Of a stretch of 64,000 bases of DNA, positions 43,103-52,530 are shown in pieces (positions within the stretch are counted from its first letter, which is position 1; each line of letters starts with the position of its first letter). Origin of the DNA: Pseudolabrys sp035718275 (GTDB lineage Bacteria; Pseudomonadota; Alphaproteobacteria; Rhizobiales; Xanthobacteraceae); NCBI GenBank assembly GCA_035718275.1, contig DASTHI010000006.1:1-64000 (forward strand), given 5' to 3'. The position numbers and the translations under genes were made by a program. Under the pieces are notes generated by a model that worked only from the letters and a program-made list of their open reading frames with translations, was not told where the DNA came from and made no database searches.

Positions 43103-44095
43103 ATGAAGCGCATGTTTTCGGTGGCTTTGATGGTCGGCGCAATATGCATGGCTTCCGTTCCGGCATCGGCGCAAAAAAAGACGGAGCTGAGATTCGGCAC
43201 CGTCGGGATTGGCTCATCCTGGTATAATTACGGCGCGGGTATGGCCGAACTGGTCAAGGCTAAGCTGCCGGCCGGGTCCTCGATCGATGTGTTGCCGCGC
43301 GCTGGCGGTATCGGCAATCTCAAGCTCGTGAACTCCGGTGAAATGGAGCTGGGCATCTCGTTTTCCGTATCGACAGCTGAGGCCTGCGGCGGCTTCGGCA
43401 CATTCAAGGACAAGCTTACAAACGTGCGAGCAGTCCTTGGCGGGCTGGACACCTATTATTTTGGGACGTTCGTCACCAAGAAATCAGGGGTCACGTCTTG
43501 GAATGACATTGTGGCTGCCAAAAACAAATTCCATCTCCTGACGACGAAAGCGGGTGGAACTGGCGAGCAGGCTGTCCGGCAAGTGATTGCGCTTCTTGGG
43601 TCCAGTAAAGAAGACATTGCAAAAAAGGGAGGCATGATCGAACCGACCGAGCGTTCAGGGGCGGGTGAGACAATTCGTGACGGACAGGCAGATGGCTGGG
43701 CGCATGTCGTAACAAAGGGTCATCCCGCCGCCACTCAGATCGTCACTATCAACGATACCATCGTGCTTCCGCTGCCCGATGCGATAATCAAGGGCATGGT
43801 CGAGAAGAACGGCTGGAGCCCGGCAACGCTACCTGCCAACACGTTCAAAGGACAAACCGAGCCGGTCAAGACCGTGCGGACCGCATCGAACATCATCGCT
43901 GCCGCTTCGGTGCCCGAGGATGTCGTCTACACCTTTACCAAGACGATTATGGAGAATGCCGACAAGCTGCCAAAAATTCACTCGGCGCTAAGCGATTTCG
44001 ATCCGAAGCAAGCTGCCGATGCGGGCTTGAACGGCAATTGCCCGCTGCATCCGGGCGCCGCAAAATATTATCGGGAGGTCGGACTGATCAAATAG
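43103..44095 (+). CDS. TAXI-type TRAP transporter solute receptor (first)
   Basis: Periplasmic receptor, 330 residues. The ATG at 43103, after GGAGG, gives a Sec signal (MKRMFSVALMVGAICMA) with cleavage after ASA, and the mature part begins TELRFGTVGIGSSWYNYG, the TAXI-family pattern. Works with the fused permease that follows. Likely brings in the carboxylate decarboxylated by the neighbouring UbiD enzyme. Confidence 0.88.
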   Translation: MKRMFSVALMVGAICMASVPASAQKKTELRFGTVGIGSSWYNYGAGMAELVKAKLPAGSSIDVLPRAGGIGNLKLVNSGEMELGISFSVSTAEACGGFGTFKDKLTNVRAVLGGLDTYYFGTFVTKKSGVTSWNDIVAAKNKFHLLTTKAGGTGEQAVRQVIALLGSSKEDIAKKGGMIEPTERSGAGETIRDGQADGWAHVVTKGHPAATQIVTINDTIVLPLPDAIIKGMVEKNGWSPATLPANTFKGQTEPVKTVRTASNIIAAASVPEDVVYTFTKTIMENADKLPKIHSALSDFDPKQAADAGLNGNCPLHPGAAKYYREVGLIK

Positions 44096-44144
44096 TCGAT
44101 CTCGGGGCGTGATCAATTCCAGCGGCCTGACGCGGGGGGACTGA

Positions 44145-46034
44145 ATGGAATTTTCTGCATCGGCCGCGAGAATGACGTTGGGCGCTATCGCGCTTGCGCT
44201 CACCACGGTTCAGTTCATGCCTTTGGTTCTGGGTCATTCGATCTATGAGATCACGTTTCTAGCAACCCATCTTGGAGCGGCCTTATCGGGAAGCTTCTTG
44301 ATTTTTGGCCCGCGTGCAAAGCGGGCCTCCGACGATTCAGTTCCGCTGATAGACGTCGGCCTTGCGGCTCTAGCACTGGTTTGTGCTGGTTATTTCGTGC
44401 TTCAGGGGGCGCGCATCTCCGAGCGGATCGAAGGTGTCGACCCGGTCTACGCGCCAGACATCGTCTTCGGATGCGTCCTGATTGCGCTGCTGCTGGAGTC
44501 TTGCCGGCGGGCAACTAGTGCAATCCTGGCGATTATCGCCGCTATCTTCATCGCCTATATTTTCCTCGGCCCGTATCTTCCCGGGATGCTTGCGCATCGC
44601 GGCATGCGCCTGGACCGATTCATTGACCTTCAGGTTCTCTCAACTCAGGCGATATTCGGATCTCCAATTTCGGCTTCCGCTTACATGGTGTTCTATTTCG
44701 TGCTGGTCGGTGCCTTTTTGGAACGATCGGGCGCCGGCAAACTTTTCGTCGATCTCGCTTTCTGCGTGACTGGCCGAGCTTGGGGCGGTGCGGCCAAGGC
44801 GTCCGTTATCTCCTCGGGTCTGTTCGGCATGATCTCGGGTAGCGCCGTTGCTAACGTCTTGGTCAATGGCATCATCAGCATCCCGCTCATGAAGCGCACG
44901 GGCTTCAGCGCAACCATGGCGGGCGCGATCGAGGCCACCGCATCGACCGGTGGACAGCTCGCGCCTCCGATAATGGGCGCCGCGGCATTCATTCTGGCAG
45001 ATATCGTTGGCGTTTCTTATTCTTCTGTGGCCTTTGCGGCGATCATCCCCGCGGTACTTTATTATCTTTCGATTTACGTCGTCGTCGACAGCTACTCGCG
45101 CCGACGCGGACTTGCACCTAGCACCATATTGCCGATTCAGGAATCGCTCGCGGGTTTGCGCGAGCGCTGGCACCTGCTGCTGCCGTTGCTCGTCATGATC
45201 TACTTTCTGATGTCGCAGTATTCGTTGATGCTGACTGGCGCGGCCAGCCTGATCGCTATCATCGTCATCAGTTGGGCGCGGACCTCAACTCGCATGGGCC
45301 TAGGGACGTTGTATGAGGCGATCGTCCAGGGCACCCGTGCAACCGTCGAGATTGCGATCCCGTCCGCGACCGCGGGCATCATCGTTGGCACGCTCGTGCA
45401 GACAGGGATGGCCCTGAATCTGCAGCACTGGCTGCTCGGGTCAGCGGGCAACAACCTGATGCTGACGCTGGTCGGCACGATGATCCTGACGATTATCTTT
45501 GGCATGGGTATGCCAACCGCGGCGGCCTATCTTGTTTCAGCGATCCTGGTCGCCCCGGCGCTTCAGGAACTTGGTCTTCCTGCACTCGTCGCCCATATGT
45601 TCATCTTCTACTTTGCCATTCTCTCCATGGTGACGCCGCCAGTGGCACTCGCAGCCTATGCGGCCGCGGGTCTGAGTGGGGCGAACCTCTGGAATTCTGG
45701 CTGGGCTGCCTTTCTGATCGCTATCCCGGGATTCTTGATCCCGTACGCGTTTGTCGCCGACCCAGCGGTCATCTTGCAGGGAGATCTCATCCATGCGGCC
45801 GGAGTGATCGCGGCGGCTGCGCTTGGTGTGATCGCGGCTTCTGCGGCCACTGGCGGCTATCTTCTCGGTCCGCTGTCGCTTCCGGCACGCATCCTTTTGT
45901 TTTGCTTTGCTCCGTTACTGATTGATCCTCATTTCACAACGGACCTAATCGGCGGGGCGGGATTAGTCCTGGTATCAGCTTATCAATTTTTCCGTTATCG
46001 CCATGCGAAGCCGGTTGCGGTGCAAAGTCTGTAA
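44145..46034 (+). CDS. TRAP transporter permease, fused 4TM/12TM (DctQ-DctM) type
   Basis: 629 residues, hydrophobic nearly throughout. The central part GMISGSAVANVLVNGIISIP..MKRTGFSATMAGAIEATASTGGQLAPPIMGAAAFI-type sequence and the later GMGMPTAAAYLVSAILVAPAL and FYFAILSMVTPPVALAAYAAA are characteristic of the TAXI-associated fused TRAP permease. Pairs with the receptor 49 bases upstream. Confidence 0.9.
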   Translation: MEFSASAARMTLGAIALALTTVQFMPLVLGHSIYEITFLATHLGAALSGSFLIFGPRAKRASDDSVPLIDVGLAALALVCAGYFVLQGARISERIEGVDPVYAPDIVFGCVLIALLLESCRRATSAILAIIAAIFIAYIFLGPYLPGMLAHRGMRLDRFIDLQVLSTQAIFGSPISASAYMVFYFVLVGAFLERSGAGKLFVDLAFCVTGRAWGGAAKASVISSGLFGMISGSAVANVLVNGIISIPLMKRTGFSATMAGAIEATASTGGQLAPPIMGAAAFILADIVGVSYSSVAFAAIIPAVLYYLSIYVVVDSYSRRRGLAPSTILPIQESLAGLRERWHLLLPLLVMIYFLMSQYSLMLTGAASLIAIIVISWARTSTRMGLGTLYEAIVQGTRATVEIAIPSATAGIIVGTLVQTGMALNLQHWLLGSAGNNLMLTLVGTMILTIIFGMGMPTAAAYLVSAILVAPALQELGLPALVAHMFIFYFAILSMVTPPVALAAYAAAGLSGANLWNSGWAAFLIAIPGFLIPYAFVADPAVILQGDLIHAAGVIAAAALGVIAASAATGGYLLGPLSLPARILLFCFAPLLIDPHFTTDLIGGAGLVLVSAYQFFRYRHAKPVAVQSL

Positions 46035-46074
46035 CCGAATGCAATCAAGACCCACGTAAGCCCCTGCGAGGCTC

Positions 46075-47559
46075 ATGCGCACTCTAATCAAAGCAAGTTG
46101 GATTGTGGGTCATGAAGCGGGCAGCCACCGGTTGGTTCGCGACGGAGTCGTTGTTTACGAGGGCAACACGATCATCCATGTCGGCAAATCATTTGATGGT
46201 CCGGTCGACAAAACGATCGACGCAGCTGGAAAGCTTGTGGCACCCGGTTTCATCGACACGCACGTGCATTCCGGCCACCGAGCGTCACACAGGCTCATCA
46301 CCGATACCGGAAGGCCGATGTACTACGGACAGCCTTTCCTTGAGATCAGCGTCCCAAAGGAAGGAAAAGTCGTTAAGGGCGATCCACGCTATTTGAAGCA
46401 CGGTGACGCGGAATCGCAGGCCGCTTTTGAACTCAATGCCGCATTCACGGTCGCTGAATTGCTACGCAACGGGGTCACCACCTTCGTCGAATTCGGCAGT
46501 CAGGAACGCGTCCAAGATGCGCTGTTGAGCGAGGTTACGAGGCTTGGCGTGCGAGCCTATCTCGCCCCAGGTTATGACTGCGGACGATGGGTTGGCGATG
46601 AAAACGGACGGCTGAAGCGTGTCCGAAATGACGAACTCGGGCTTAAGGGACTTGAAACGGCACTGAAATGGATCGAACGGCATGATCGAAAGGCTGACGG
46701 TCGAATCCGCGGCATTCTGGTGCCCCGCGAGGTGGAAACATCGAGCATCGCGCTGCTGCAACGAACCCGTGAAGAGGCGGATGCGCGCAAGTTGCCGATG
46801 GCAACACATGCCGCATACAGCGTGCTCGAGTTCCACGACATCGTACGCGAGTATATGAAGACACCGATCGAGTTGCTCGACGATCTGGACATGTTACGAC
46901 CGACACTGAATATCGGGCACGGCAATTTCATCGCTGACAACCCAAATCTAAACTATTCATCCGGTCACGATCTTGAATTGATGGGCAGGGCGGGGGTCAC
47001 GATCTCACATTGCCCTATCAATATTGTAAGGCGCGCGCGGGTGCTCGATAACTGGAATAAGTACCGTGATGCCGGCGTCAACATTTCAATCGGATCCGAC
47101 ACTTATCCGCGCGACATGATTATGAATATGCGCACGGCCTCTTACCTCGGAAAGATTATGACACACACCTATTTTGCTGCCGCCGCCGGCGAGGTGTTCG
47201 AAGCTGCCACCTTGGGCGGCGCCAAGTCCGTCGGACGCGACGATCTGGGGCGACTTGCACCGGGTGCACTTGCCGACATCATCATCATCGATCTGACCGG
47301 CCGAAATACGCTGCGGTATGGCCCCGTGCGCGATCCGGTCAGGAGTGTTGTCGAATGTGGCATCGGAGATGATGTCGATACCGTCATCGTCGACGGGAAA
47401 GTCTGCATGGAGAATGGTGCCATTCCGGGCATCGATCTTGGCCGGCTACGTGATGATGCCCAGGCAGCTGCCCAGGCTATTTGGGACGGCCTGTCAGAAT
47501 GGGATCCGCTGGGTCGGACAGCCGAACAGGCTTGTCCTTATTGCTACCCGACCCTCTGA
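46075..47559 (+). CDS. Metal-dependent amidohydrolase (cytosine deaminase / AtzA-TrzN superfamily)
   Basis: 494 residues. FIDTHVHSGH supplies the HxH metal ligands His63 and His65, THAAY the third His (His245), IGHGN the fourth (His282) and IGSDTYP the catalytic Asp342. In most deaminases of this group the third motif reads HxxE and the Glu assists catalysis; here it is His-Ala-Ala-Tyr, so that Glu is absent, as it is in TrzN-like chlorohydrolases that use another residue. It may therefore hydrolyse a C-N, C-Cl or ring amide bond. Last gene of the first UbiD-TRAP operon; its end overlaps the convergent MaoC gene by 16 bases. Confidence 0.85.
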   Translation: MRTLIKASWIVGHEAGSHRLVRDGVVVYEGNTIIHVGKSFDGPVDKTIDAAGKLVAPGFIDTHVHSGHRASHRLITDTGRPMYYGQPFLEISVPKEGKVVKGDPRYLKHGDAESQAAFELNAAFTVAELLRNGVTTFVEFGSQERVQDALLSEVTRLGVRAYLAPGYDCGRWVGDENGRLKRVRNDELGLKGLETALKWIERHDRKADGRIRGILVPREVETSSIALLQRTREEADARKLPMATHAAYSVLEFHDIVREYMKTPIELLDDLDMLRPTLNIGHGNFIADNPNLNYSSGHDLELMGRAGVTISHCPINIVRRARVLDNWNKYRDAGVNISIGSDTYPRDMIMNMRTASYLGKIMTHTYFAAAAGEVFEAATLGGAKSVGRDDLGRLAPGALADIIIIDLTGRNTLRYGPVRDPVRSVVECGIGDDVDTVIVDGKVCMENGAIPGIDLGRLRDDAQAAAQAIWDGLSEWDPLGRTAEQACPYCYPTL

Positions 47560-48023
47560 TCGGCGGGTTTGCGCCGCACGACGAGCTTTGCCTTCAGCGT
47601 TTGAAGCGTCTGTCCGTGCTGATTCGCCGTACGAACAAGGACCGTTACCCTGCCGCGATCCGGCCGTGATTGCGATGGCGTGATTTCAAGAATTTCATTT
47701 TCAACATGAAGAATATCGCCGGCTCTCGTTGGCATAGGCCACTGCAATTCGCCACCGCTGCCGATGATGCCGCCAGCAAGGGGCAGGCCGCCTTCCACGT
47801 TGAGGCGCATTGTGATCGCAGCCGTGTGCCACCCACTCGCCGCCAATCCCTCCAAGATCGAGTCCTCAGCAAGTTTTTCGTCCATATGGCAAGGTTGGGG
47901 ATCAAATTCGGCCGCGAATGCCTTGATCTGCTCAGCATCAAGGGCATGCGTTCCACTCTTGAAGCGTTGCCCGACCTTCAAATCGTCAAGATAAAAAACC
48001 GCGATCTCTTTTGTCTCCGGCAT
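47544..48023 (-). CDS. MaoC-family hot-dog dehydratase
   Basis: 159 residues, start at MPETKEI (48023). YLDDLKVGQRFKSGTHALDAEQIKAFAAEFDPQPCHMDEK carries the MaoC hydratase pattern with the active-site Asp-x-x-x-x-His (DPQPCH), and ASGWHTAAITMRL follows as usual. Such enzymes hydrate enoyl-CoA or other unsaturated acids. It is the last gene of the second UbiD-TRAP operon and would act on a ring-opened or dearomatised intermediate; inference. Confidence 0.85.
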   Translation of the reverse strand: MPETKEIAVFYLDDLKVGQRFKSGTHALDAEQIKAFAAEFDPQPCHMDEKLAEDSILEGLAASGWHTAAITMRLNVEGGLPLAGGIIGSGGELQWPMPTRAGDILHVENEILEITPSQSRPDRGRVTVLVRTANQHGQTLQTLKAKLVVRRKPADQRVG

Positions 48024-48030
48024 GCTTCCC

Positions 48031-49974
48031 TCATTTCGCGCGCGGGACGCTGTGCAATTTTCCCGAGCGCATCCAGACCAGTGCAGCAACAAAGACAGCT
48101 GCCAAGAGGCCGACCAGATCCGAAGTCAAACCTGGTTTGATCAGCAACAGGCCGCCGACGATTGCGACCGCGCGCTCGATTTTGTTGTGGGGCAGAAAGC
48201 TGTGTCCCTGTATTCCCACAGAGATCAGATAGGTGCCGAAGACCGCAGCGCAAAAATCAATACCGACTTCAATGAAACTGCCTTGCATAAGCAGCGTCGG
48301 CGCATAGGCAAACATGTAGGGCACGACGAATGCGACGATGCCGATCTTGACGGCAGCAATACCCACCGAATGTGGATTGGCGCGGGCTATGCCTGCAGCC
48401 GCGTAGGCGGCGAGAGCAACCGGCGGCGTTATCGCCGCAATGCAGCTGAAATAGAAAATGAACATGTGCGCTGCAAGAGGAGTGAGACCCAATCGAATGA
48501 GCGCCGGCGCCGTCAATGAGGCCATGATCAGATAGACGGCTGATACAGGCATCCCGCAGCCCAGGATAACGGCGGCGATCATCGTCAAGATCAGCGCCAC
48601 TGGAAGCGAGTTTCCAGCGATGCTCGACATAACCGATGCAAAGTGAGGCCCGAGGCCGGTCAATGAAAGCACGCCGACGATAATTCCCGCAGCCGCACAG
48701 GCAGAAGCGACGGGCATCGTAGCGACTATCCCGCTCTCAAGTGCTTTCAGTAGCATCGCCGGCCGCATATTTGGCCGTGTGTTAGCCCGCACTATCGCGA
48801 CGACGAAAAGGAGCACGATCGAGGCGAACGCTGCCTTGAGCGGAGACCAGCCGTACAGGAGGGCAGCGACCATCGCCACAACAGGGATGATAAGGTGGCC
48901 CGAATGGGTCAAGACCGCTTGTAACCTCGGCAGCTTTTCCCGCGGCAAGCCGACCAGTCCTTCCTTCGCCGCCTCCAGGTCGACCATCCAATAGAGCGTG
49001 ACGTAGTACAGAACGGCGGGGATCGTCGCGGCAATCGCAACATCGCGGTAGGGCACATTCAGGTATTCGGCCATGATGAACGCGGCCGCCCCCATGATGG
49101 GCGGCATGATGGAGCCGCCGGTGGAGGCCACCGCCTCGATGGCTGCGGCCATGACACCGCGTACCCCGGTGCTGGTCATAAGCGGAATCGTGAAGCTGCC
49201 GACGGTCATGACATTAGCCACCGGCGAACCTGAGATCATCCCCATCAGTGCGCTGGAGAGCACGGCCGTCTTGGCGGGGCCGCCCCGCAGCGTCCCGGCC
49301 GCAGCGTAGGCCACTTCTGTAAAAAACCGACCACCGCCGGCAAGATTGAGCAAAGCGCCGAATAAAATGAAAAGAATGATGTACGAAGCGGAGATTCCAA
49401 GCGGCAGGCTGTAGATACCTTCCGTCGAGAGATAAAGGAATCCAAGCAAACCATTCAGATCGAATCCGCGATGAGCAACAAGGCTCGGCAAGTGATTTCC
49501 GAACAGCGCGTACAGCATCAAAACAATGCAGGTCAGCGGAAGAACGATACCGGTCGTCCGTCGCGCAGTCTCGAGGACGATCAAGACAGCCAGCCCGGCC
49601 AGGATGATCTCGGGCACAGTCAGGATTCCGACGCCGAGCACGCGGTCGTCGATGGTCAAAATGATATACAGATTGGTTGCTATGCCTCCGAGTGCCAAGA
49701 AAAGGTCGAGCCAAATCTGACCTTTCGGACTCGAACGGTTTTTAGAGTGATACAGAATCAGGATCAGCGAGGAGATCAATGCCCAGTGGACCGTGACCTG
49801 TACGTGGCTCGCGAACAGGCCGAACGCCCCCGTGTATAAATGGAAACCACTGGCGAGGAGTACGCCGATCTGGAACAGTGTGCGCCAACCCCCCACCAGG
49901 TCGCGCTTGACCGTTCCTTCGTCGCTTGGCTGAGAAGCTTGACCGTCTTTCTCTGTCACGGTCGCGGTGTCCAT
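48031..49974 (-). CDS. TRAP transporter permease, fused type (second)
   Basis: 647 residues from the ATG at 49974 (MDTATVTEKDG), all but the first 30 hydrophobic. SALMGMISGSPVANVMTVGS, EAVASTGGSIMPPIMGAAA, GCGMPVSAVYLIMA and FYFSCIAAITPPVALAAYAAA correspond segment by segment to the other fused permease, so the two are paralogues. The open frame continues upstream of the ATG into the receptor gene without homology. Pairs with the TAXI receptor 10 bases upstream. Confidence 0.9.
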   Translation of the reverse strand: MDTATVTEKDGQASQPSDEGTVKRDLVGGWRTLFQIGVLLASGFHLYTGAFGLFASHVQVTVHWALISSLILILYHSKNRSSPKGQIWLDLFLALGGIATNLYIILTIDDRVLGVGILTVPEIILAGLAVLIVLETARRTTGIVLPLTCIVLMLYALFGNHLPSLVAHRGFDLNGLLGFLYLSTEGIYSLPLGISASYIILFILFGALLNLAGGGRFFTEVAYAAAGTLRGGPAKTAVLSSALMGMISGSPVANVMTVGSFTIPLMTSTGVRGVMAAAIEAVASTGGSIMPPIMGAAAFIMAEYLNVPYRDVAIAATIPAVLYYVTLYWMVDLEAAKEGLVGLPREKLPRLQAVLTHSGHLIIPVVAMVAALLYGWSPLKAAFASIVLLFVVAIVRANTRPNMRPAMLLKALESGIVATMPVASACAAAGIIVGVLSLTGLGPHFASVMSSIAGNSLPVALILTMIAAVILGCGMPVSAVYLIMASLTAPALIRLGLTPLAAHMFIFYFSCIAAITPPVALAAYAAAGIARANPHSVGIAAVKIGIVAFVVPYMFAYAPTLLMQGSFIEVGIDFCAAVFGTYLISVGIQGHSFLPHNKIERAVAIVGGLLLIKPGLTSDLVGLLAAVFVAALVWMRSGKLHSVPRAK

Positions 49975-49984
49975 ATTCGCGGCG

Positions 49985-50938
49985 CTACTTGATCGCTCCG
50001 CGCTCCCTGAAATATTTTTCCGCTCCCGCGTGCAGAGGCAATCCGCCCTTGGGTCCGTTCTCGAGACTGATCGCCCGCGCCGACGGATGAACGCTACGTA
50101 ACTGGTCGAGATTTTCGTAAACCGTTTTGACCATCTGATAAACCAGATCGGCATTCATATCTTTTCGTACGATAATAATGTTCGCCGAGCCGACGGTCGG
50201 GACGTCCTCAGCAATACCGTATACGGATTTGCCGATCGTGCCAGCGGTGTAGAACGGGAACTTGTCCAGAAAGGCGGTCTTCTTTTCTGCGCTGACCGGA
50301 ATGAATCGAATCGACTTGCGCAGACTCAATTCCTTGATCGGTGCAACCGGTGGCGCCGTATTGATGATCGCCGCATCGACATTGCCATCACCCAGTGCAG
50401 AAAATCCGTCATTATAATTTACATACACATGGGTATAGTCACCGGGAGCGATGCCGTAGACTGCCAGCAGCTGGTCCATCATCATGGCAGTCGTGTTGCC
50501 CTGAGGACCGACCGCAACGCGCTTGCCTTTGAGATCGGCCATCGTCTTGATGGAAGAATCTCCAAGCACTACCACGTGCAGGAAGCCACCTGCCAAGCCT
50601 CCGAACAAGAGTGAAATGTTCGGCTGCTGCTTGCCTTTGTAGACTTCCGTGCCCTGCAATGCCCAGACTGCCAGGTTGGCATTGGTCGGGCCAATATCGA
50701 TTCGGCCCGCGCTCGCAAGGACGGGTGCCTCGAAGGCTCCGCTCGTGGAACGCACTCGCGTCTCGACACCCTTGATTTTCTCGTTGAATATTTTTTCCAG
50801 GCCCGTGCTGATCGCATAATAGGCCCCGCCGAGCGGGCCGCCTCCGATGGTAATGAATTCGGCAGCGCGGGTTGGAGCGCTCGCGAAAGCGATCAGTGCG
50901 CTCACCAGGACAGCGTATGTGAATTTGAGGTTGTGCAT
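49985..50938 (-). CDS. TAXI-type TRAP transporter solute receptor (second)
   Basis: 317 residues beginning MHNLKFTYAVLVSALIAFASA with cleavage near TRA-AEF, then FITIGGGPLGGAYYAISTG and VRSTSGAF, the TAXI binding motif. GGAGG lies five bases before the ATG at 50938. Comes directly before the fused permease gene, as in the first operon, and after the UbiD and small protein genes. Confidence 0.88.
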   Translation of the reverse strand: MHNLKFTYAVLVSALIAFASAPTRAAEFITIGGGPLGGAYYAISTGLEKIFNEKIKGVETRVRSTSGAFEAPVLASAGRIDIGPTNANLAVWALQGTEVYKGKQQPNISLLFGGLAGGFLHVVVLGDSSIKTMADLKGKRVAVGPQGNTTAMMMDQLLAVYGIAPGDYTHVYVNYNDGFSALGDGNVDAAIINTAPPVAPIKELSLRKSIRFIPVSAEKKTAFLDKFPFYTAGTIGKSVYGIAEDVPTVGSANIIIVRKDMNADLVYQMVKTVYENLDQLRSVHPSARAISLENGPKGGLPLHAGAEKYFRERGAIK

Positions 50939-50959
50939 CGCTACCTCCACAGATGGTGT

Positions 50960-51172
50960 TCAGCGGCTGTTTTTCCGAGCTTCGATCCAGTAACGCCCAC
51001 TTTCGTCCCGGCCGAGCTCGAACTGTAACCTTATTTCGCTCCACGCTTTCAGAATGGCCCGATATTTATGTTCGGAAAAGCGAGTCAGAACCTCCTTGAA
51101 GAATACAGGCCTGGCCAAGAATTCTTCGAGATCACGAACCAGTTTGCTGTCCGGCTGCATTTCGCGGTTCAC
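50960..51172 (-). CDS. Small protein downstream of second ubiD
   Basis: About 70 residues (start GTG at 51172, overlapping the ubiD stop by four bases as GTGA; ATG at 51160 is an alternative giving 66). The sequence is charged with a run such as KLVRDLEEFLARPVFFKEVL and RYRAILKAWSEIRLQF-like helices, ending in basic residues. I do not recognise a family. It is not the zinc-ribbon VdcD/LpdD partner of gallate-type UbiD decarboxylases. The tight overlap and the lack of a better frame argue that it is translated and may assist the decarboxylase. Confidence 0.6.
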   Translation of the reverse strand: MNREMQPDSKLVRDLEEFLARPVFFKEVLTRFSEHKYRAILKAWSEIRLQFELGRDESGRYWIEARKNSR

Positions 51173-52530
51173 AAGTAATCTTCCGCGCGGACCTGATCCT
51201 TGAAAGCCGGAACGATCCGTTCGTATCGGAAGGCCGGGATGCCCTCCGGGATTGTTGCATCGATACCGAATTTGGCGGTGGTCGGCAGTTCGCCTGGTTT
51301 GAGATCCCACGGGCGTACGCTTGGATCCACGTGCTTGCCCTTCATTCCGCTGAGAATGACGATGTCCTTGTCGGCCTGACAGCGAAAAGTTACCGCCCAT
51401 TCGACTTCGTTCGAGTCGTAGATGTCGATATCGTCGTCCGTCACGATCGCCTGCTTCACAACCGGCAGTGCAAGCAGTGCTGCCAATGCGTTCTTTCCTT
51501 CTCCTGCCCGTTTTTTGATAGCGGCGACGACCGACCAACCGCAACAGCCACCTTCGGTGGCCCGAACGGCGACGGCTTGCACCCCAGCCAATCCTAGAAC
51601 GCGCATACAGGCGGCTTCGGTCGCCGGTCCGTTCAGCCAGTCATTTTCCCAAGGCATGTGAAGCGATTGAAAGATCGCATCCTTCCGCATCGTGATTGCG
51701 GAGATCCGAAAAAGCGGATTTTTTTTCAGATCGCCCTGCATTCCTGCAAATTCGCCGAACGGGCCTTCGTCAGCTGTCCACCCATTGGGCAGCAACTCGC
51801 CTTCAAGGACGATCTCCGCGTTTGCCGGAACGTGAACATCGACCGTCTTGCCACGGACGATCTGGACGGCTTCTCCGCGCAATGCACCGGCTATATCCAT
51901 CTCATTGACGCCCGCGGGAGCTTTGTAGGCGGCCGCCATGTGTTCATACGCGTGCACTCCGATCGCAACGGCAATCGGCAGCGGCTTTCCGGCCTCGTAG
52001 GCCTTGCTGTAATAGCGACGTAGATCTGACGCCGTGAAAAGGTCGATTCCTAATTCGCGTTCTGTACGGAACATCAGGCGGTAGCAACCGGCGTTCGGAC
52101 CGAATTCGGGGTCATCGGCGAATGCCACCCCCGCCGAAATGTAAGGGCCACCGTCTTTCTCGTGCATGAAAGGAATAGGCAGTTCAGTGAGATCGACGTC
52201 GTCGCCGGTCCGAACGATTTCTTGGCAGGCGCCCTTATTGACCATGACCGGCGGGATCGGACGGCTGACGGCTTTCGCGAATTGCTTGGCCAATTCGGTC
52301 TCCGGCCATCCGAGAGCGGATGCAAGCCTGGTACGGGTCCAATACAGCCCGCCGACCATCCGAATCGAATAGCCGTCAACCTTTTCGCAAAAGATTGCCT
52401 TCGGGACTTTCGAGCACAATGCACTGATGAACTGTGGACTAATACGCTTTGATGTGCGCTGCAAACATCCATCGTGCTCCATCCGTCGCAGCATGCCACG
52501 GAAGTCTTCGTTTGAAGTCGCCGGCGTCAT
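51169..52530 (-). CDS. UbiD-family prenyl-FMN decarboxylase (second)
   Basis: 453 residues and only distantly like the first UbiD in this window, so it probably has another substrate. The catalytic network is again complete: Arg151 in CYRLMF, and Glu255 and Glu260 in ADEGPFGEF, spaced 104 and 5 residues as in known UbiD enzymes. SAITMRKDAIFQSL and DDDIDIYDSNEVEWAVTFR are typical. No Shine-Dalgarno of note precedes the ATG at 52530. First gene of the second UbiD-TAXI-TRAP operon. Confidence 0.92.
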   Translation of the reverse strand: MTPATSNEDFRGMLRRMEHDGCLQRTSKRISPQFISALCSKVPKAIFCEKVDGYSIRMVGGLYWTRTRLASALGWPETELAKQFAKAVSRPIPPVMVNKGACQEIVRTGDDVDLTELPIPFMHEKDGGPYISAGVAFADDPEFGPNAGCYRLMFRTERELGIDLFTASDLRRYYSKAYEAGKPLPIAVAIGVHAYEHMAAAYKAPAGVNEMDIAGALRGEAVQIVRGKTVDVHVPANAEIVLEGELLPNGWTADEGPFGEFAGMQGDLKKNPLFRISAITMRKDAIFQSLHMPWENDWLNGPATEAACMRVLGLAGVQAVAVRATEGGCCGWSVVAAIKKRAGEGKNALAALLALPVVKQAIVTDDDIDIYDSNEVEWAVTFRCQADKDIVILSGMKGKHVDPSVRPWDLKPGELPTTAKFGIDATIPEGIPAFRYERIVPAFKDQVRAEDYL

